Numbered from the stretch's first letter, positions 1 through 9,026 are shown. The stretch: DNA of 64,000 nt from Neorhizobium galegae bv. orientalis str. HAMBI 540 (GCF_000731315.1 NZ_HG938353.1:2976001-3040000), one strand, 5' to 3'. The notes: generated from the sequence alone by a model not told the origin. Numbers and translations are program-made.

Positions 1-102
1 GGCGCAGCCGGCAAGCGCAAGCGCCACAGTCAGGGCGATAACGGCAGGATTGCGGGCGAGGATCTGCATGCGGCTCATCGCCGAAGTATCGGTGCGGCTC
101 AT
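1..102 (-). CDS. pal: Pal, peptidoglycan-associated lipoprotein (N-terminal part only)
   Basis: Only the first 34 codons are inside the window; the gene continues past the left edge. The N-terminus carries a charged start, a short hydrophobic stretch and the lipobox L-A-G-C, so it is exported and lipidated by LspA/Lnt at that Cys. Pal anchors the outer membrane to peptidoglycan with its OmpA-like C-terminus (not visible here) and pairs with TolB. The ATG at 102 is preceded by AAGGAGAG at good spacing; an in-frame ATG at 78 is a weaker option. It is last in the tolQRAB-pal run. The identity rests on the lipobox plus its position directly after tolB, so it is strong by context but the diagnostic domain is unseen. 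Confidence 0.85.
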   Translation of the reverse strand, partial: MSRTDTSAMSRMQILARNPAVIALTVALALAGCA

Positions 103-156
103 GGCCGGTCTCTCCTTGATCAGTATTTCAGAGTTTCCAGATTCTAACCGGGTTCG

Positions 157-186
157 GTTAACCATGCTCAAATTCTTATGGTTAAC
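157..186. promoter_or_regulatory. Inverted repeat upstream of pal
   Basis: GTTAACCAT (157-165) and ATGGTTAAC (178-186) form perfect 9-bp arms separated by 12 bp in the tolB-pal gap, about 55 bp upstream of the pal start. It could be an operator or a hairpin in the tolB-pal message. Each arm contains the TTAACC half-site seen in CtrA boxes, but the spacing is not the canonical TTAA-N7-TTAA. Confidence 0.4.
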
Positions 187-235
187 AAAATATTCCCGGT
201 GTCCCTTTTCGTTCATTTTCAGCAGATTGGGGCGG

Positions 236-261
236 GAAAGAGGCGGAATCCCGCCTCTTTC
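236..261 (-). terminator. Hairpin just downstream of tolB
   Basis: Perfect 11-bp arms GAAAGAGGCGG/CCGCCTCTTTC with a 4-nt loop begin 12 bp after the tolB stop. There is only a short T run on the minus strand, so it may be a weak terminator or attenuator that lowers pal read-through, or protect the 3' end of tolB mRNA. Confidence 0.5.
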
Positions 262-272
262 ATCAAGGCGCC

Positions 273-1586
273 CTATTCGAGCAGCGGCGACCAGGCCGGA
301 TCCGAACCGTAGGAAGGCGTCTTGACCTGCAGCTCGTTATAGCCGGTCAGGTCGATGGAATAGAGCTGCGGGCCGCCGGCGCCGGCATTCTGGCGGAAGA
401 ACATCAGCACACGGCCGTTCGGCGCCCAGGTCGGACCTTCGTTGTGGAAGCCGCTCGTCAGGATGCGCTCGCCGGATCCGTCCGGCTTCATCACACCGAT
501 CGAGAACTTGCCGCCCGACTGCTTGGTGAAGGCGATCAGATCGCCGCGCGGCGACCAGACCGGCGTTGAATAGGAACCGTCGCCGAAGGAGATGCGGGTC
601 TGGCCGGAACCATCGGCATTCATCACGTAGATCTGCGGACGTCCGCCGCGGTCGCTTTCGAAGGCTATGCGGCCGCCATCCGGTGCATAGGAGGGCGAGG
701 TGTCGATCGCCGCCGTGGAGGTGAGCCGCGTCGTGGTACGCGAGCGCAGGTCCATCGTATAGATGTTGGAATTTCCTTCCTGCTGAAGGCTCATGATCAC
801 TTTCTGGCCGTCCGGAGAGAACCGCGGCGAGAACGTCATGCCCGGGAAATTGCCGACCACTTCGCGCTGCCCGGTCTCCAGCTGCAGCAGATAGACCCGC
901 GGCTGGTTGCCCTCGAACGACATGTAGGTGACTTCCTGCCGGCTCGGCGAGAAGCGCGGCGTCAGCACGATATCCTTGGTGTTGGTCAGCATGCGGACGT
1001 TGAAGCCGTCCTGGTCCATGATCGCCAGCTGACGCTGGCGGGCGGTCTTCGGCCCGCTTTCGGAGACGAACACGACGCGGGTGTCGAAATAGCCGTTCTC
1101 ACCGGTGATCTGCTTGTAGATCGCATCGGCGATGATATGCGCGACACGGCGCCAGTTCTCCGGCTGGGTGAAGAACTGCTGGCCGGTCATCTGGCTGCCG
1201 GCAAACGTATCCCAGAGCCGGAACTCGGCACGCAGGCGGCCGTCGCCTTCGCGGGTGATACGGCCCGTCACCAGTGCCTGCGCATTGATGACCTTCCAGT
1301 CCTCGAAGCGCGGCGCCTTGTTGGGATCGGCGATCTTTTCGATGAAGGCGCTTTTGTTGATCGGCGCGAAAAGCCCGGAGCGCTGCAGGTCCGCTGCGAT
1401 CACCTGGGAAATCTGTGCGCCGAGTTCGTTGTTCGACAGGAAATCCGTCACCGCGATCGGCAGCGGCTGGATATTACCCTTGTTGATGTTGATCTCGACG
1501 ACAGCGTTGGCCGGGGTCGCGGCCATCAATGCCGTCAACATCCCCGCGGCCACCATTACGGCGCGGAAAAAAGAACTCTTGATCAT
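273..1586 (-). CDS. tolB: TolB, Tol-Pal system periplasmic beta-propeller protein
   Basis: A 437-residue protein, the normal TolB length. A signal peptide ends near residue 28 (A-N-A). The N-terminal alpha/beta domain runs to about residue 165, followed by a six-blade beta-propeller with repeated S-P-D-G/A-P-D-G turns ([28 protein letters not shown]). TolB sits in the periplasm, binds Pal through the propeller and TolA through its N-terminus, and helps constrict the outer membrane at division. It lies 82 bp after tolA and before pal in the same orientation, which fits the conserved operon. Identification is very secure. Confidence 0.97.
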   Translation of the reverse strand: MIKSSFFRAVMVAAGMLTALMAATPANAVVEININKGNIQPLPIAVTDFLSNNELGAQISQVIAADLQRSGLFAPINKSAFIEKIADPNKAPRFEDWKVINAQALVTGRITREGDGRLRAEFRLWDTFAGSQMTGQQFFTQPENWRRVAHIIADAIYKQITGENGYFDTRVVFVSESGPKTARQRQLAIMDQDGFNVRMLTNTKDIVLTPRFSPSRQEVTYMSFEGNQPRVYLLQLETGQREVVGNFPGMTFSPRFSPDGQKVIMSLQQEGNSNIYTMDLRSRTTTRLTSTAAIDTSPSYAPDGGRIAFESDRGGRPQIYVMNADGSGQTRISFGDGSYSTPVWSPRGDLIAFTKQSGGKFSIGVMKPDGSGERILTSGFHNEGPTWAPNGRVLMFFRQNAGAGGPQLYSIDLTGYNELQVKTPSYGSDPAWSPLLE

Positions 1587-1668
1587 TGAAACAAGCCTTT
1601 CAGCTTAATACGAGAGTTTCGGGGCAGGTTCCGTTTCATCTGCTTCTGTCGGTTCCATACCTGCCGGC

Positions 1669-2901
1669 TCACAATGCAAACTCCGACGGATCGAAGTTCA
1701 GCACCAAAACATTCCAACCTTTTTCGCCCTCATACTTTGCGGCGGGCAAATTCTTGAGCGGAGCGGATTTCATCAGGGCGCGGCGCGTGCTGCCCTCGAC
1801 CGCACGCCGGGTTCCCTCAGGACCACCGGTGGCGGTCACTTCCGGCTCGCCGACGATATTGCCGGACTGATCGAGCTGCACCCGAATCTTCACACGGACT
1901 TCCGAGACGCCGGTCAGGCCGCCGACCAGCGCCCAGTTGCCCTGGATCTGTCCCTTGACGTTGTCGATCTCGCTGGAGCTCAACGCGGTGCCGATGGTCT
2001 TCGTAGCACCGATGCTGGCGACCTCCTTCGAACGCTTGGCGCCGCCACCGGATGCCTCCTGCTTGTTGAGCAGGGCTGCGATCTGGTCGGCGTTGAAATC
2101 GCTCGCCATCGAAGACGACGACTTGGCGGTTTCCTGCTGCTTGCCTTCCTTCTTGTCGGAAGGTTTGACGGATGCGGTCGACTTGTTGTCAGTCTTCGCC
2201 GTTTCAGTTGCCTTAGCCGCAACCGGCTTCGTCTCGGCCGGCTTTTCAGCCGGCTTCTCGACGGGCTTGGCCTGCTCCTTCGGCGGTTCGGGCTTCGGCG
2301 GCTGCGGCCTCGAAGCCGGCGCCGGAACCGATTGCGGCAACTCGCCTGTCTCGGACGTGTTCTCGCTCTGCAAAGGCGCGGGCGTCGGCTTGGCAGCCTC
2401 CGGCTTTGGTGGCGTCGGCTCAGGCTTCGGCGGGGTAGGTTCCGGCTTCGGCGGCATGATCTCCGGCTTGGGCTGCGGCAGGGCAGCCATCTCGGTCGGC
2501 TTCGGCGCCGTCTCTTCCTTGACGATATCCTTGACCTGGTTCTGTTCAGGCGTCGGGGTCGGCGTCGGCCGTTCCACCGGCTTCGGAGCCGCCGTCGTTT
2601 CAGTCGGCTGCGGCTTGGTGGTCGGCGTCGGCGGTGTCTTCAGGTCGACATTGTTCTCGCCGGCGTTCTGGGCGTTGTCGACAATCTTCTGGTTTTTGGT
2701 TTCCTTGGGCGAAGGCTTCTGGCTGGGGGGCGCCTTCTTGTCACCCTGCTGGGTCTGGGTGATCGATTCGACCGGGACGATGTCGACGGGAAGCGCTTCC
2801 ACGTCGGCCACGTCGAAAGACGCGGGCGCGCTCAGCGAAACGAGCGCCAAGCCGAGGACCAGCGAGTGGAGGACCAGCGATGTGCCGAGACTGACCTTCA
2901 T
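1669..2901 (-). CDS. tolA: TolA, inner-membrane to outer-membrane energy-coupling protein
   Basis: 410 residues. One N-terminal membrane segment (about residues 8-28) is followed by a long periplasmic arm very rich in Pro, Lys, Glu and Thr with repeated K-P-E-P-T-P-P units (about residues 130-170), then a compact C-terminal TolA/TonB-like domain (about 290-410). TolA transmits the proton-motive force harvested by TolQR to TolB-Pal. The arm is Pro/Lys-rich rather than the Ala-rich helix of enterobacteria, as in other rhizobia. The gene starts 10 bp after tolR. Many reading frames on the other strand here are shadows of the low-complexity arm. Confidence 0.93.
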   Translation of the reverse strand: MKVSLGTSLVLHSLVLGLALVSLSAPASFDVADVEALPVDIVPVESITQTQQGDKKAPPSQKPSPKETKNQKIVDNAQNAGENNVDLKTPPTPTTKPQPTETTAAPKPVERPTPTPTPEQNQVKDIVKEETAPKPTEMAALPQPKPEIMPPKPEPTPPKPEPTPPKPEAAKPTPAPLQSENTSETGELPQSVPAPASRPQPPKPEPPKEQAKPVEKPAEKPAETKPVAAKATETAKTDNKSTASVKPSDKKEGKQQETAKSSSSMASDFNADQIAALLNKQEASGGGAKRSKEVASIGATKTIGTALSSSEIDNVKGQIQGNWALVGGLTGVSEVRVKIRVQLDQSGNIVGEPEVTATGGPEGTRRAVEGSTRRALMKSAPLKNLPAAKYEGEKGWNVLVLNFDPSEFAL

Positions 2902-2911
2902 GGCGCCGCGA

Positions 2912-3367
2912 TCACTTCTCCTGTTCCTGCAGGGTCACGAGGCCGATATTCTTGTACCCGGCAGAAGAGATGCGGGCCATGACCTTCATGACGACGCCGT
3001 AGGCCGCGGTCGTATCGCCGCGCACGTAAATGCGCTCGTTATAGCCGGTCGTTGCGATCGCCTGCAGCTTCGGCACGATCTCGTCGAGGCCAATCGGAGT
3101 TTCCTGGAGGAAGATTTCGCCTTTCGGATTGACCGAGACGGTAATCGGCTGGGTATCGGCATTCATCGCCTTCGCCTGCGTTTCCGGCAGGTCGATCGGT
3201 ACGCCGACGGTCATCATCGGTGCCGCCACCATGAAGATGATGAGCAGAACGAGCATGACGTCGACGAGCGGCGTCACGTTGATTTCGCTGATCGCACCGC
3301 CGCGACGTCCGCCGCGCCTGCGACGACCGCCACCTGATGCCCTTGCTCCTCCGGCCGACATGCCCAT
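2912..3367 (-). CDS. tolR: TolR, proton channel subunit of the Tol-Pal system
   Basis: 151 residues of the ExbD/TolR family. A basic Gly/Arg-rich N-terminus (residues 8-24) leads to a single membrane helix with the channel Asp in P-L-V-D-V-M (Asp36), followed by a periplasmic domain. TolR forms the proton channel with TolQ and drives TolA. It lies 32 bp after tolQ and 10 bp before tolA. Start at ATG 3367; a second ATG two codons later is also possible. Confidence 0.96.
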   Translation of the reverse strand: MGMSAGGARASGGGRRRRGGRRGGAISEINVTPLVDVMLVLLIIFMVAAPMMTVGVPIDLPETQAKAMNADTQPITVSVNPKGEIFLQETPIGLDEIVPKLQAIATTGYNERIYVRGDTTAAYGVVMKVMARISSAGYKNIGLVTLQEQEK

Positions 3368-3399
3368 GAGACGTTACTCCTTGAGAGCCCGAAAGGCTT

Positions 3400-4119
3400 T
3401 TACTGCGCCGCCTGGCGCGGCTGCAGCTTCTCGTCGATCTGGCGCGACAGGATGGCGGAGAACTCGTCCGCAAAACCTTCCATGCGGCCCGAGAGCTTGC
3501 CGGCATCGGCGATGAACTTGTTGTAGGCGATGACCGCCGGGATAGCGGCGACAAGGCCGATCGCGGTGGCGAGCAGCGCTTCGGCGATACCGGGCGCGAC
3601 GACCGCGAGATTGGTGGACTTCGAACCGGCGATCGCCTGGAACGACGTCATGATGCCGATGACCGTGCCGAAGAGGCCGATGAACGGGCCGGCCGAGCCG
3701 ATCGTCGCGAGCGAACCGAGGCGCGCCTCATAGGTTTCCGCCTCGCGCGACATGGTCACGTCCATCGCCCGGTCGATACGCATCTGCAGGCCGATCGGCG
3801 ACCGCGCACCGCGCTCGAAGCTCTTCTTCCATTCGCGCATGGCGGCGACGAAAATCGCCGCAAGACCGGTATTCGTCCGCTCCGACAGCGTGCGGTAAAG
3901 CTCTTCCAGCGACTGGCCGGACCAAAAAACCTGTTCGAACTGGTCGAACTGGCGCTTGGCCTTACCGAAGCTGATATATTTGTCGATCACGATCGCCCAG
4001 GTCCAGACCGATGCGCCGATAAGGCCGATCATCACCATCTTGACGACCAGACCGGCCTGCATGAACAGCGACCAGAGGCTCACTTCGCTCGCCGCTGCCG
4101 CCAAACCTACGTGTTCCAT
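3400..4119 (-). CDS. tolQ: TolQ, proton channel subunit of the Tol-Pal system
   Basis: 239 residues of the MotA/TolQ/ExbB family, with a first membrane segment near residues 14-45 and two more in the C-terminal half (around [13 protein letters not shown] and the following [10 protein letters not shown] helix). It forms the stator-like TolQ5R2 proton channel in the inner membrane. It is the first gene of tolQRAB-pal here; ybgC, usually directly upstream, is separated by a gene on the other strand, so tolQ probably has its own promoter in the 344-bp gap. Confidence 0.96.
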   Translation of the reverse strand: MEHVGLAAAASEVSLWSLFMQAGLVVKMVMIGLIGASVWTWAIVIDKYISFGKAKRQFDQFEQVFWSGQSLEELYRTLSERTNTGLAAIFVAAMREWKKSFERGARSPIGLQMRIDRAMDVTMSREAETYEARLGSLATIGSAGPFIGLFGTVIGIMTSFQAIAGSKSTNLAVVAPGIAEALLATAIGLVAAIPAVIAYNKFIADAGKLSGRMEGFADEFSAILSRQIDEKLQPRQAAQ

Positions 4120-4463
4120 CTACTATCCCCGAATCCAAACGCCCGGCTTTAGGGACCGGGCGGTTCAAAAGCGCGCTCAGGCGAGTATGTCTTTGATCGC
4201 TGGATGCGCTTAGCCCTAACCCCAAGATACCCTGAGCTCCAAGCTTGGCTTCTCGCTTTCAATTTTGGTCAAAGGAAGGCGTGCGTTGCACAAATTCCTC
4301 GATGCTCAGTAAGACACCATTATCGTTAACGAATGGTTTAGAGGGGTCTTGCAATTGCCAGTTCGCAGATCACTTCAAGTTGGAACAAGGAAAGTTGGTG
4401 ACTTGCAACTTAGTTTTTTCTCATTCAGGGAGTAGCACACCTGTGGAAGCGGATTTTTGGGGA
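4120..4463. other. Intergenic region between divergent tolQ and the LprI-like gene
   Basis: 344 bp, more AT-rich than the neighbouring genes. It must hold the divergent promoters of tolQ and the LprI-like gene. I see no strong palindrome, no RNA gene and no convincing reading frame. An open frame continues upstream of the LprI-like start to 4245 but lacks a ribosome binding site and looks non-coding. Confidence 0.5.
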
Positions 4464-5150
4464 ATGACCATGTGGCGTGCGGTGACGATAGCCTTGACGA
4501 TGTTGATCGCCACGTCGGCGCATGCCGGCTCGTTCGATTGCAAGGGCGTCCCCTCGCCCGATGAACGGATAGTCTGCAACGACCCGCTCCTTTCGGCATT
4601 GGACACAGTGCTTCCCAGGGTCCAGGAAAAGGCCGAAAAGGACAACAAGGCTGAGACCCGCAAGACGCTGCGTGACTTCACCAGCGACCGCTCAGCCTGC
4701 GGCTCCGACCGATCCTGCGTTCTCAGCACCTATATAGCGATCCTTGGGAAACTCGGCGGCGACAACAGCATTCCCGCGGACGTTACCGCCAATATAATCG
4801 CGGCAGGGCGGGCCAAACCCTCGCCGACCCTGCCGCAGAAGATCGGCCAATGCGCTGTCACCAACGTGACTGCCGTCCATCCGAGGGTCGGCCAGGATCC
4901 CGTCAAGGACGAGGATTACAACTCCGGAACCGGCATCGAATATGCCAACAAAGGCTACCAGGTTTCCTATGCCCGCGAGGAGGCGCTGATCGCCTCCAAG
5001 CCCGGCGACAAGGTGACCATGTGCCTGATTTCCACTCCCAAACGCTGCCCGGGAGGCGACGACCGGGGCCGGGAATATTTCGTCACCAACGCACGCACCG
5101 GACAGAGCTGGGCAATGGCCGATTCGCAGCATGCCTGCGGCGGCCCGTAG
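4464..5150 (+). CDS. Secreted LprI-like (DUF1311-type) cysteine-rich protein
   Basis: 228 residues from the ATG at 4464, chosen because a clear signal peptide (M-T-M-W-R...S-A-H-A, cleaved near residue 21) begins there, with GGGG a few bases upstream. The mature N-terminus, FDCKGVPSPDERIVCND then L-L-S-A-L-D, matches the pattern of the LprI N-terminal family (C..P.E..IC.D..LS.LD), which includes periplasmic lysozyme-inhibitor-like proteins. At least six Cys residues suggest disulfides. The C-terminal half is unrecognised. It is transcribed against the tol operon and sits between ybgC and tolQ. Family assignment is likely; function is inference. Confidence 0.7.
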   Translation: MTMWRAVTIALTMLIATSAHAGSFDCKGVPSPDERIVCNDPLLSALDTVLPRVQEKAEKDNKAETRKTLRDFTSDRSACGSDRSCVLSTYIAILGKLGGDNSIPADVTANIIAAGRAKPSPTLPQKIGQCAVTNVTAVHPRVGQDPVKDEDYNSGTGIEYANKGYQVSYAREEALIASKPGDKVTMCLISTPKRCPGGDDRGREYFVTNARTGQSWAMADSQHACGGP

Positions 5151-5157
5151 GTCCGGT

Positions 5158-5625
5158 CTAAACCGGACTGACCTGCCCGGCCGGGCGCCCTAGGAACTTT
5201 TCCGCCACGCTCTCCGGCAGCCGGCGCGGACGCCCGTGCCTGTTGATGACGGCGATCACCACCTTTGCGGCGATCAGCAGCGTTTCGCCGCGGCGGATCT
5301 CCTGGTTGAGCACCATCTTGGCGCCGCCCGCCTTTTCCGTCACCGTCTGGATGACCAGGATATCGTCCATGCGGGCCGGCTGCTTGAAGTCGATCTCCAT
5401 ACGGTGGACGACGAAGACCAACCCTTCTTCGTCGGCAGAAAGCAGCGCGCTCTGCTCGCAGCCGAGGCAGCGCAGATAGTCGGTGCGGCCGCGCTCCAGG
5501 AAGTGCAGATAACGGGCGTGATAGACGAGGCCGGAAAAATCCGTGTCTTCGTAATAGACGCGCTGAGCCAGCCGATGACCGCCTTCCATCAACTCGCCCG
5601 ATAACAAAAAATTGTATTCCTTCAT
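5158..5625 (-). CDS. ybgC: YbgC, acyl-CoA thioesterase of the Tol-Pal cluster
   Basis: 155 residues from ATG 5625. A longer open frame exists but the family starts near here. It is a HotDog-fold thioesterase with the motif Y-Y-E-D-T-D-F-S-G-L-V-Y-H-A-R-Y-L carrying the catalytic Asp at about residue 29. YbgC hydrolyses acyl-CoAs in the cytoplasm and is linked to the Tol-Pal system by gene order in most proteobacteria. Here it is the first gene of the tol block on the minus strand but is cut off from tolQ by the LprI-like gene, and it ends 7 bp from that convergent gene. Confidence 0.92.
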   Translation of the reverse strand: MKEYNFLLSGELMEGGHRLAQRVYYEDTDFSGLVYHARYLHFLERGRTDYLRCLGCEQSALLSADEEGLVFVVHRMEIDFKQPARMDDILVIQTVTEKAGGAKMVLNQEIRRGETLLIAAKVVIAVINRHGRPRRLPESVAEKFLGRPAGQVSPV

Positions 5626-5746
5626 GGCCTTGCCTTGGAAATTTCCGCTACTCCACTGGATAAGCGCGCAATGCCGCCCCAGTTTTGACGTCCTGTCACA
5701 TATCCTCCCTATCAGGAAATAAGTCGAAAACCAGCGGAGAGTACCC

Positions 5747-6967
5747 ATGAAGATTGCAGTCCTGGGCGGTGACGGTTTCGTCGGCTGGCCGACATCGCTT
5801 CACCTGTCGGACGCCGGCCACGAGATCCACATCCTCGACAACCTCTCCCGCCGCTGGATCGATACGGAGCTCGGTGTCCAGTCGCTGACGCCGATGGACA
5901 GCATCCAGGAACGCACCCGCATCTGGCATGCCGAAACCGGCCGCCGCATCCATTTCCACCTGATCGACCTCGCCAAGGATTACGAACTCCTGAAGGGCTG
6001 GCTTTCGAAACATCGCCCCGACGCCATCATCCACTTCGCCGAGCAGCGCGCCGCGCCCTATTCGATGAAGAGCGACCGGCACAAGAACTACACCGTCAGC
6101 AACAACGTAAACGCCACCCATAACCTTTTGAATGCATTGGTCGAACTCGATCTCGACGCGCATCTGGTGCATCTCGGCACGATGGGCGTCTACGGCTATT
6201 CGACGGTCGGCGCGGCGATCCCGGAAGGTTATCTGCCGGTCGGCATCGAAACCGCCGACGGCCGCACCGTTTCGCAGGAAATCCTTTATCCGAGCAATCC
6301 CGGCTCGATCTACCACATGACCAAATGCCTCGATCAGCAGCTCTTCCAGTTCTACGCGAAGAACGACGGATTGCGGATCACCGACCTGCACCAGGGCATC
6401 GTCTGGGGCACCCACACAGAGCAGACCCGCCGCCATACTCAACTGATCAATAGATTCGACTATGACGGGGATTACGGGACGGTCTTGAATCGTTTTCTCA
6501 TCCAGGCGGCGATCGGTTACCCGCTCACCGTCCACGGCACCGGCGGCCAGACCCGCGCCTTCATCCACATCCAGGATTCGGTCCGCTGCATCGAGATTGC
6601 ACTGAACAATCCACCGGCGCGCGGCGGCCGCGTCGAGATCTTCAACCAGATGACCGAAACCCACCGGGTGCGCGATCTTGCCGAGATGATCGCGAAAATG
6701 ACCGGTTCGAGGATCGCCTGGCTGCCGAACCCGCGCAAGGAAGCGCCGGAAAACGAGCTGGTGGTGAAGAACGAAAAATTCCTCGGCCTTGGCCTCGAGC
6801 CGACCACCCTCGGCGAAGGACTGCTCGGAGAGATCGTCGACGTCGCGAAGAAATACGCCTATCGCGTTGATAGATCACGCGTTCCGGCCGTCTCCGCCTG
6901 GACGAGAGACATCGCCGCGAAAGTGGAGCATGACCCGGAGGGTGTACGGCTGAAGTCTGTGTCGTGA
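5747..6967 (+). CDS. sqdB: UDP-sulfoquinovose synthase SqdB
   Basis: 406 residues, typical of SQD1/SqdB. An extended SDR fold with the NAD-binding G-G-D-G-F-V-G at residues 7-13 and the catalytic Y-H-M-T-K (YxxxK). It makes UDP-sulfoquinovose from UDP-glucose and sulfite, the committed step of sulfoquinovosyl diacylglycerol (SQDG) synthesis. It starts the sqdBDC operon, 13 bp before sqdD, with CGGAG upstream of the ATG. SQDG partly replaces phospholipid under phosphate limitation in rhizobia; a phosphate-control site was not located. Confidence 0.95.
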   Translation: MKIAVLGGDGFVGWPTSLHLSDAGHEIHILDNLSRRWIDTELGVQSLTPMDSIQERTRIWHAETGRRIHFHLIDLAKDYELLKGWLSKHRPDAIIHFAEQRAAPYSMKSDRHKNYTVSNNVNATHNLLNALVELDLDAHLVHLGTMGVYGYSTVGAAIPEGYLPVGIETADGRTVSQEILYPSNPGSIYHMTKCLDQQLFQFYAKNDGLRITDLHQGIVWGTHTEQTRRHTQLINRFDYDGDYGTVLNRFLIQAAIGYPLTVHGTGGQTRAFIHIQDSVRCIEIALNNPPARGGRVEIFNQMTETHRVRDLAEMIAKMTGSRIAWLPNPRKEAPENELVVKNEKFLGLGLEPTTLGEGLLGEIVDVAKKYAYRVDRSRVPAVSAWTRDIAAKVEHDPEGVRLKSVS

Positions 6968-6980
6968 GGCACCGAGCCTC

Positions 6981-7793
6981 ATGACCAACGCCTTCGTCAC
7001 CCTCGTCACCAATGCCGATTATGCCATGGGCGCCACTGCGCTGGCCCGATCCATCCGCCGCACCGGCACTGAGGCCGATATCGTCGTCCTCCAGACCGGT
7101 GGCGTCGAGGGCTCGGCGCTGGCCCCGCTCGAAACCCTCGGCTGCCGGCTCGTCGAGGTGGAGCATCTGCCACTCTCCGACGCGTTCAACGAACGGCATG
7201 CGCGAAAAAACCTGCATGGCGCCGCGCCTTTCACCAAGGGCCGCAAACCGGATTTTCACACGCCGCTCGATAATTTCTGCAAGCTTCGACTCTGGCAGCT
7301 CATCGAATACGAAACCTGCGTCTTTATCGATGCCGACGCGCTGATGCTAAAGCCGATCGACCAGCTGTTCGCCTATCCGGAATTTTCCGCCGCCCCGAAC
7401 GTCTACGAAAACCTTTCGGATTTTCATCGGCTGAATTCCGGCGTCTTCGTCGCCAAACCGTCTGCCGAGACTTTCGCAAACATGCTGACGGCACTCGACC
7501 AGCCGAACGCCTTCTGGCGGCGCACCGACCAGACGTTTCTGGAGGCCTTCTTCCCGGATTGGCACGGCCTGCCGGTTTTCATGAACATGCTGCAATATGT
7601 CTGGTTCAAAATGCCGGATCTCTGGGACTGGGAAAGCATCGGCGTGCTGCATTACCAGTATGAGAAGCCGTGGGAGAAGGATCACCCGAAGGCCGACCGG
7701 CTGCGGCCGCTGATCGACCTCTGGCATGCATTTTACGAGGATCGCGAGATCCCCGCCCTCTCCAGCCTGCCGAAACCGGGAGAAACGCCATGA
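6981..7793 (+). CDS. sqdD: Glycogenin-like glycosyltransferase of sulfolipid synthesis (SqdD)
   Basis: 270 residues of the GT8/glycogenin type. The metal and sugar-nucleotide binding D-A-D is at residues 117-119 inside C-V-F-I-D-A-D-A. From its position between sqdB and sqdC, as in Sinorhizobium and Rhodobacter, it is the proposed transferase that moves sulfoquinovose from UDP onto diacylglycerol. Its stop overlaps the sqdC start as ATGA, implying translational coupling. Family is certain from motif and length; the precise substrate is inferred from the cluster. Confidence 0.88.
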   Translation: MTNAFVTLVTNADYAMGATALARSIRRTGTEADIVVLQTGGVEGSALAPLETLGCRLVEVEHLPLSDAFNERHARKNLHGAAPFTKGRKPDFHTPLDNFCKLRLWQLIEYETCVFIDADALMLKPIDQLFAYPEFSAAPNVYENLSDFHRLNSGVFVAKPSAETFANMLTALDQPNAFWRRTDQTFLEAFFPDWHGLPVFMNMLQYVWFKMPDLWDWESIGVLHYQYEKPWEKDHPKADRLRPLIDLWHAFYEDREIPALSSLPKPGETP

Positions 7794-8677
7794 AGGTGCT
7801 GATATCGGGCGGAACGGGCCTGGTCGGCCGCTACATCGTCGAAGGCCTCATCGATGCCGGATATCAGGTGATTGTCGGAGGGCGCAGTCCGCCGGCGCCT
7901 GGCTTCTTTTCCAAACCTGTCGAATTCGCACCCCTTTCGCTCGATCCCGCCCTCGACCAGATCGAAGCTTTCGACGAGGCCTATTTCTTCGTCCATGCTG
8001 CCTTCGACCATTTGCCCGGAAAATATCGCGGCGGCGAAGGCAATGATCCCGATCGCTTCCGGCGGCTGAACCTCGATGGCACGGTCAAGTTGTTCGAGAC
8101 CGCCAGGAAGGCCGGCACCCGCCGGGCGGTCTTCCTCTCGAGCAGGGCCGTCTATGACGGGCAACCGGCCGGAACGGCGCTTGACGAAGGTCTCGCTTTG
8201 AAGCCCGACAGCCTCTATGGCGAGATCAAACTCTGGACCGAGGGAGCATTGGCGGAGCTTTCGGCCCCCGGCTTTGCGACCTCGTCTCTCCGGCTCACCG
8301 GCGTCTACGGCAATCTGCGCCCCACCAAATGGGACATGCTGTTTGCGGATTACCTCGCCGGCCGGCCGGTTCCATCACGGGCGGGAACGGAGGTCCACGG
8401 CCGCGATATTGCCACCGCCGTTCGCCTCATGCTGGAAACCGAAACCGGCAAGATCGCCGGCCAGGTCTTCAACACGTCGGACATTCTGACCGACACCAAC
8501 GAAATCCTCGGCTCTCTCTCAGGTCCCCAACACAACCTGCCGCCGCCGGCAGATCGCGGCATCGTCAGCGTCATGTCGACGGACAAACTGAGGGCACTCG
8601 GCTGGCAGCCGGGCGGCGCGCCGCTCTTACGACAGACGATCACAGATCTTGCCGCTACTCTCAATGCGACTGCGTGA
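7790..8677 (+). CDS. sqdC: NAD-dependent epimerase/reductase SqdC
   Basis: 295 residues from ATG 7790, which overlaps the end of sqdD (ATGA). An extended short-chain dehydrogenase with G-G-T-G-L-V-G at residues 7-13, S-S-R-A-V-Y and the catalytic Y-G-E-I-K. In rhizobia and Rhodobacter, sqdC follows sqdD and is needed for full sulfolipid synthesis, though its exact reaction is not settled. Its 3' end overlaps the convergent small gene at 8661 by 17 bp. An sqdA homologue is not in this window. Confidence 0.87.
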   Translation: MKVLISGGTGLVGRYIVEGLIDAGYQVIVGGRSPPAPGFFSKPVEFAPLSLDPALDQIEAFDEAYFFVHAAFDHLPGKYRGGEGNDPDRFRRLNLDGTVKLFETARKAGTRRAVFLSSRAVYDGQPAGTALDEGLALKPDSLYGEIKLWTEGALAELSAPGFATSSLRLTGVYGNLRPTKWDMLFADYLAGRPVPSRAGTEVHGRDIATAVRLMLETETGKIAGQVFNTSDILTDTNEILGSLSGPQHNLPPPADRGIVSVMSTDKLRALGWQPGGAPLLRQTITDLAATLNATA

Positions 8678-9026
8678 AGCGCCGCATCTTCGCCTCGTTC
8701 TTTGCCTTTTCGATCGCCTTCTTGTGTTCCTCGGCCCATTTCTGGCCCGCATCGCCACCCCAGAGCAGCCAGGCGATATAGCCTGTCGATGGATTGTCGT
8801 CGTCGCCGAAATTCTCGGCCCGCTTGTCAGCCTTGTGGCGGGAGAAATAGCTCACCATCCGCCGCACCGTCTTTTCCGAGATCGACTTGCGGTTCTTGAG
8901 GTCGCGGGCTCGCGCTACCCCGACCATCGTGCCGCCGCGGCGGTACTGGGAGCGGAGCTTCAAGCCTTTTTCAGCAGCTTGCGCCACTTCGGCGGGCGGG
9001 ATGTGATCAGGGATTTCGCTATCCAT
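8661..9026 (-). CDS. Conserved small protein of a family common in phages and plasmids
   Basis: 121 residues, charged, no membrane segment. It contains the pattern Y-R-R-G-G-T...V-G-V-A-R-A-R-D-L, then S-E-K-T-V-R-R-M-V-S-Y-F-S-R-H and G-Y-I-A-W-L-L-W-G-G-D-A-G, ending in a lysine-rich helix. I recall this combination from phage-encoded proteins, sometimes next to or fused to head-maturation proteases, but no function is known to me. Its ATG overlaps the stop of the upstream Tudor-like gene (ATGGATAG), so the two are co-translated. Confidence 0.7.
   Translation of the reverse strand: MDSEIPDHIPPAEVAQAAEKGLKLRSQYRRGGTMVGVARARDLKNRKSISEKTVRRMVSYFSRHKADKRAENFGDDDNPSTGYIAWLLWGGDAGQKWAEEHKKAIEKAKNEAKMRRFTQSH

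Noticed and set aside
1937..3337. Long plus-strand reading frame of 466 codons opposite tolA and tolR
   Set aside because: It mirrors the Pro/Lys-rich tolA arm, has no ribosome site or domain, and the minus strand genes are unmistakable.
4245..4463. N-terminal extension of the LprI-like gene
   Set aside because: The signal peptide starts at 4464, and the upstream part has no ribosome site and non-coding composition.
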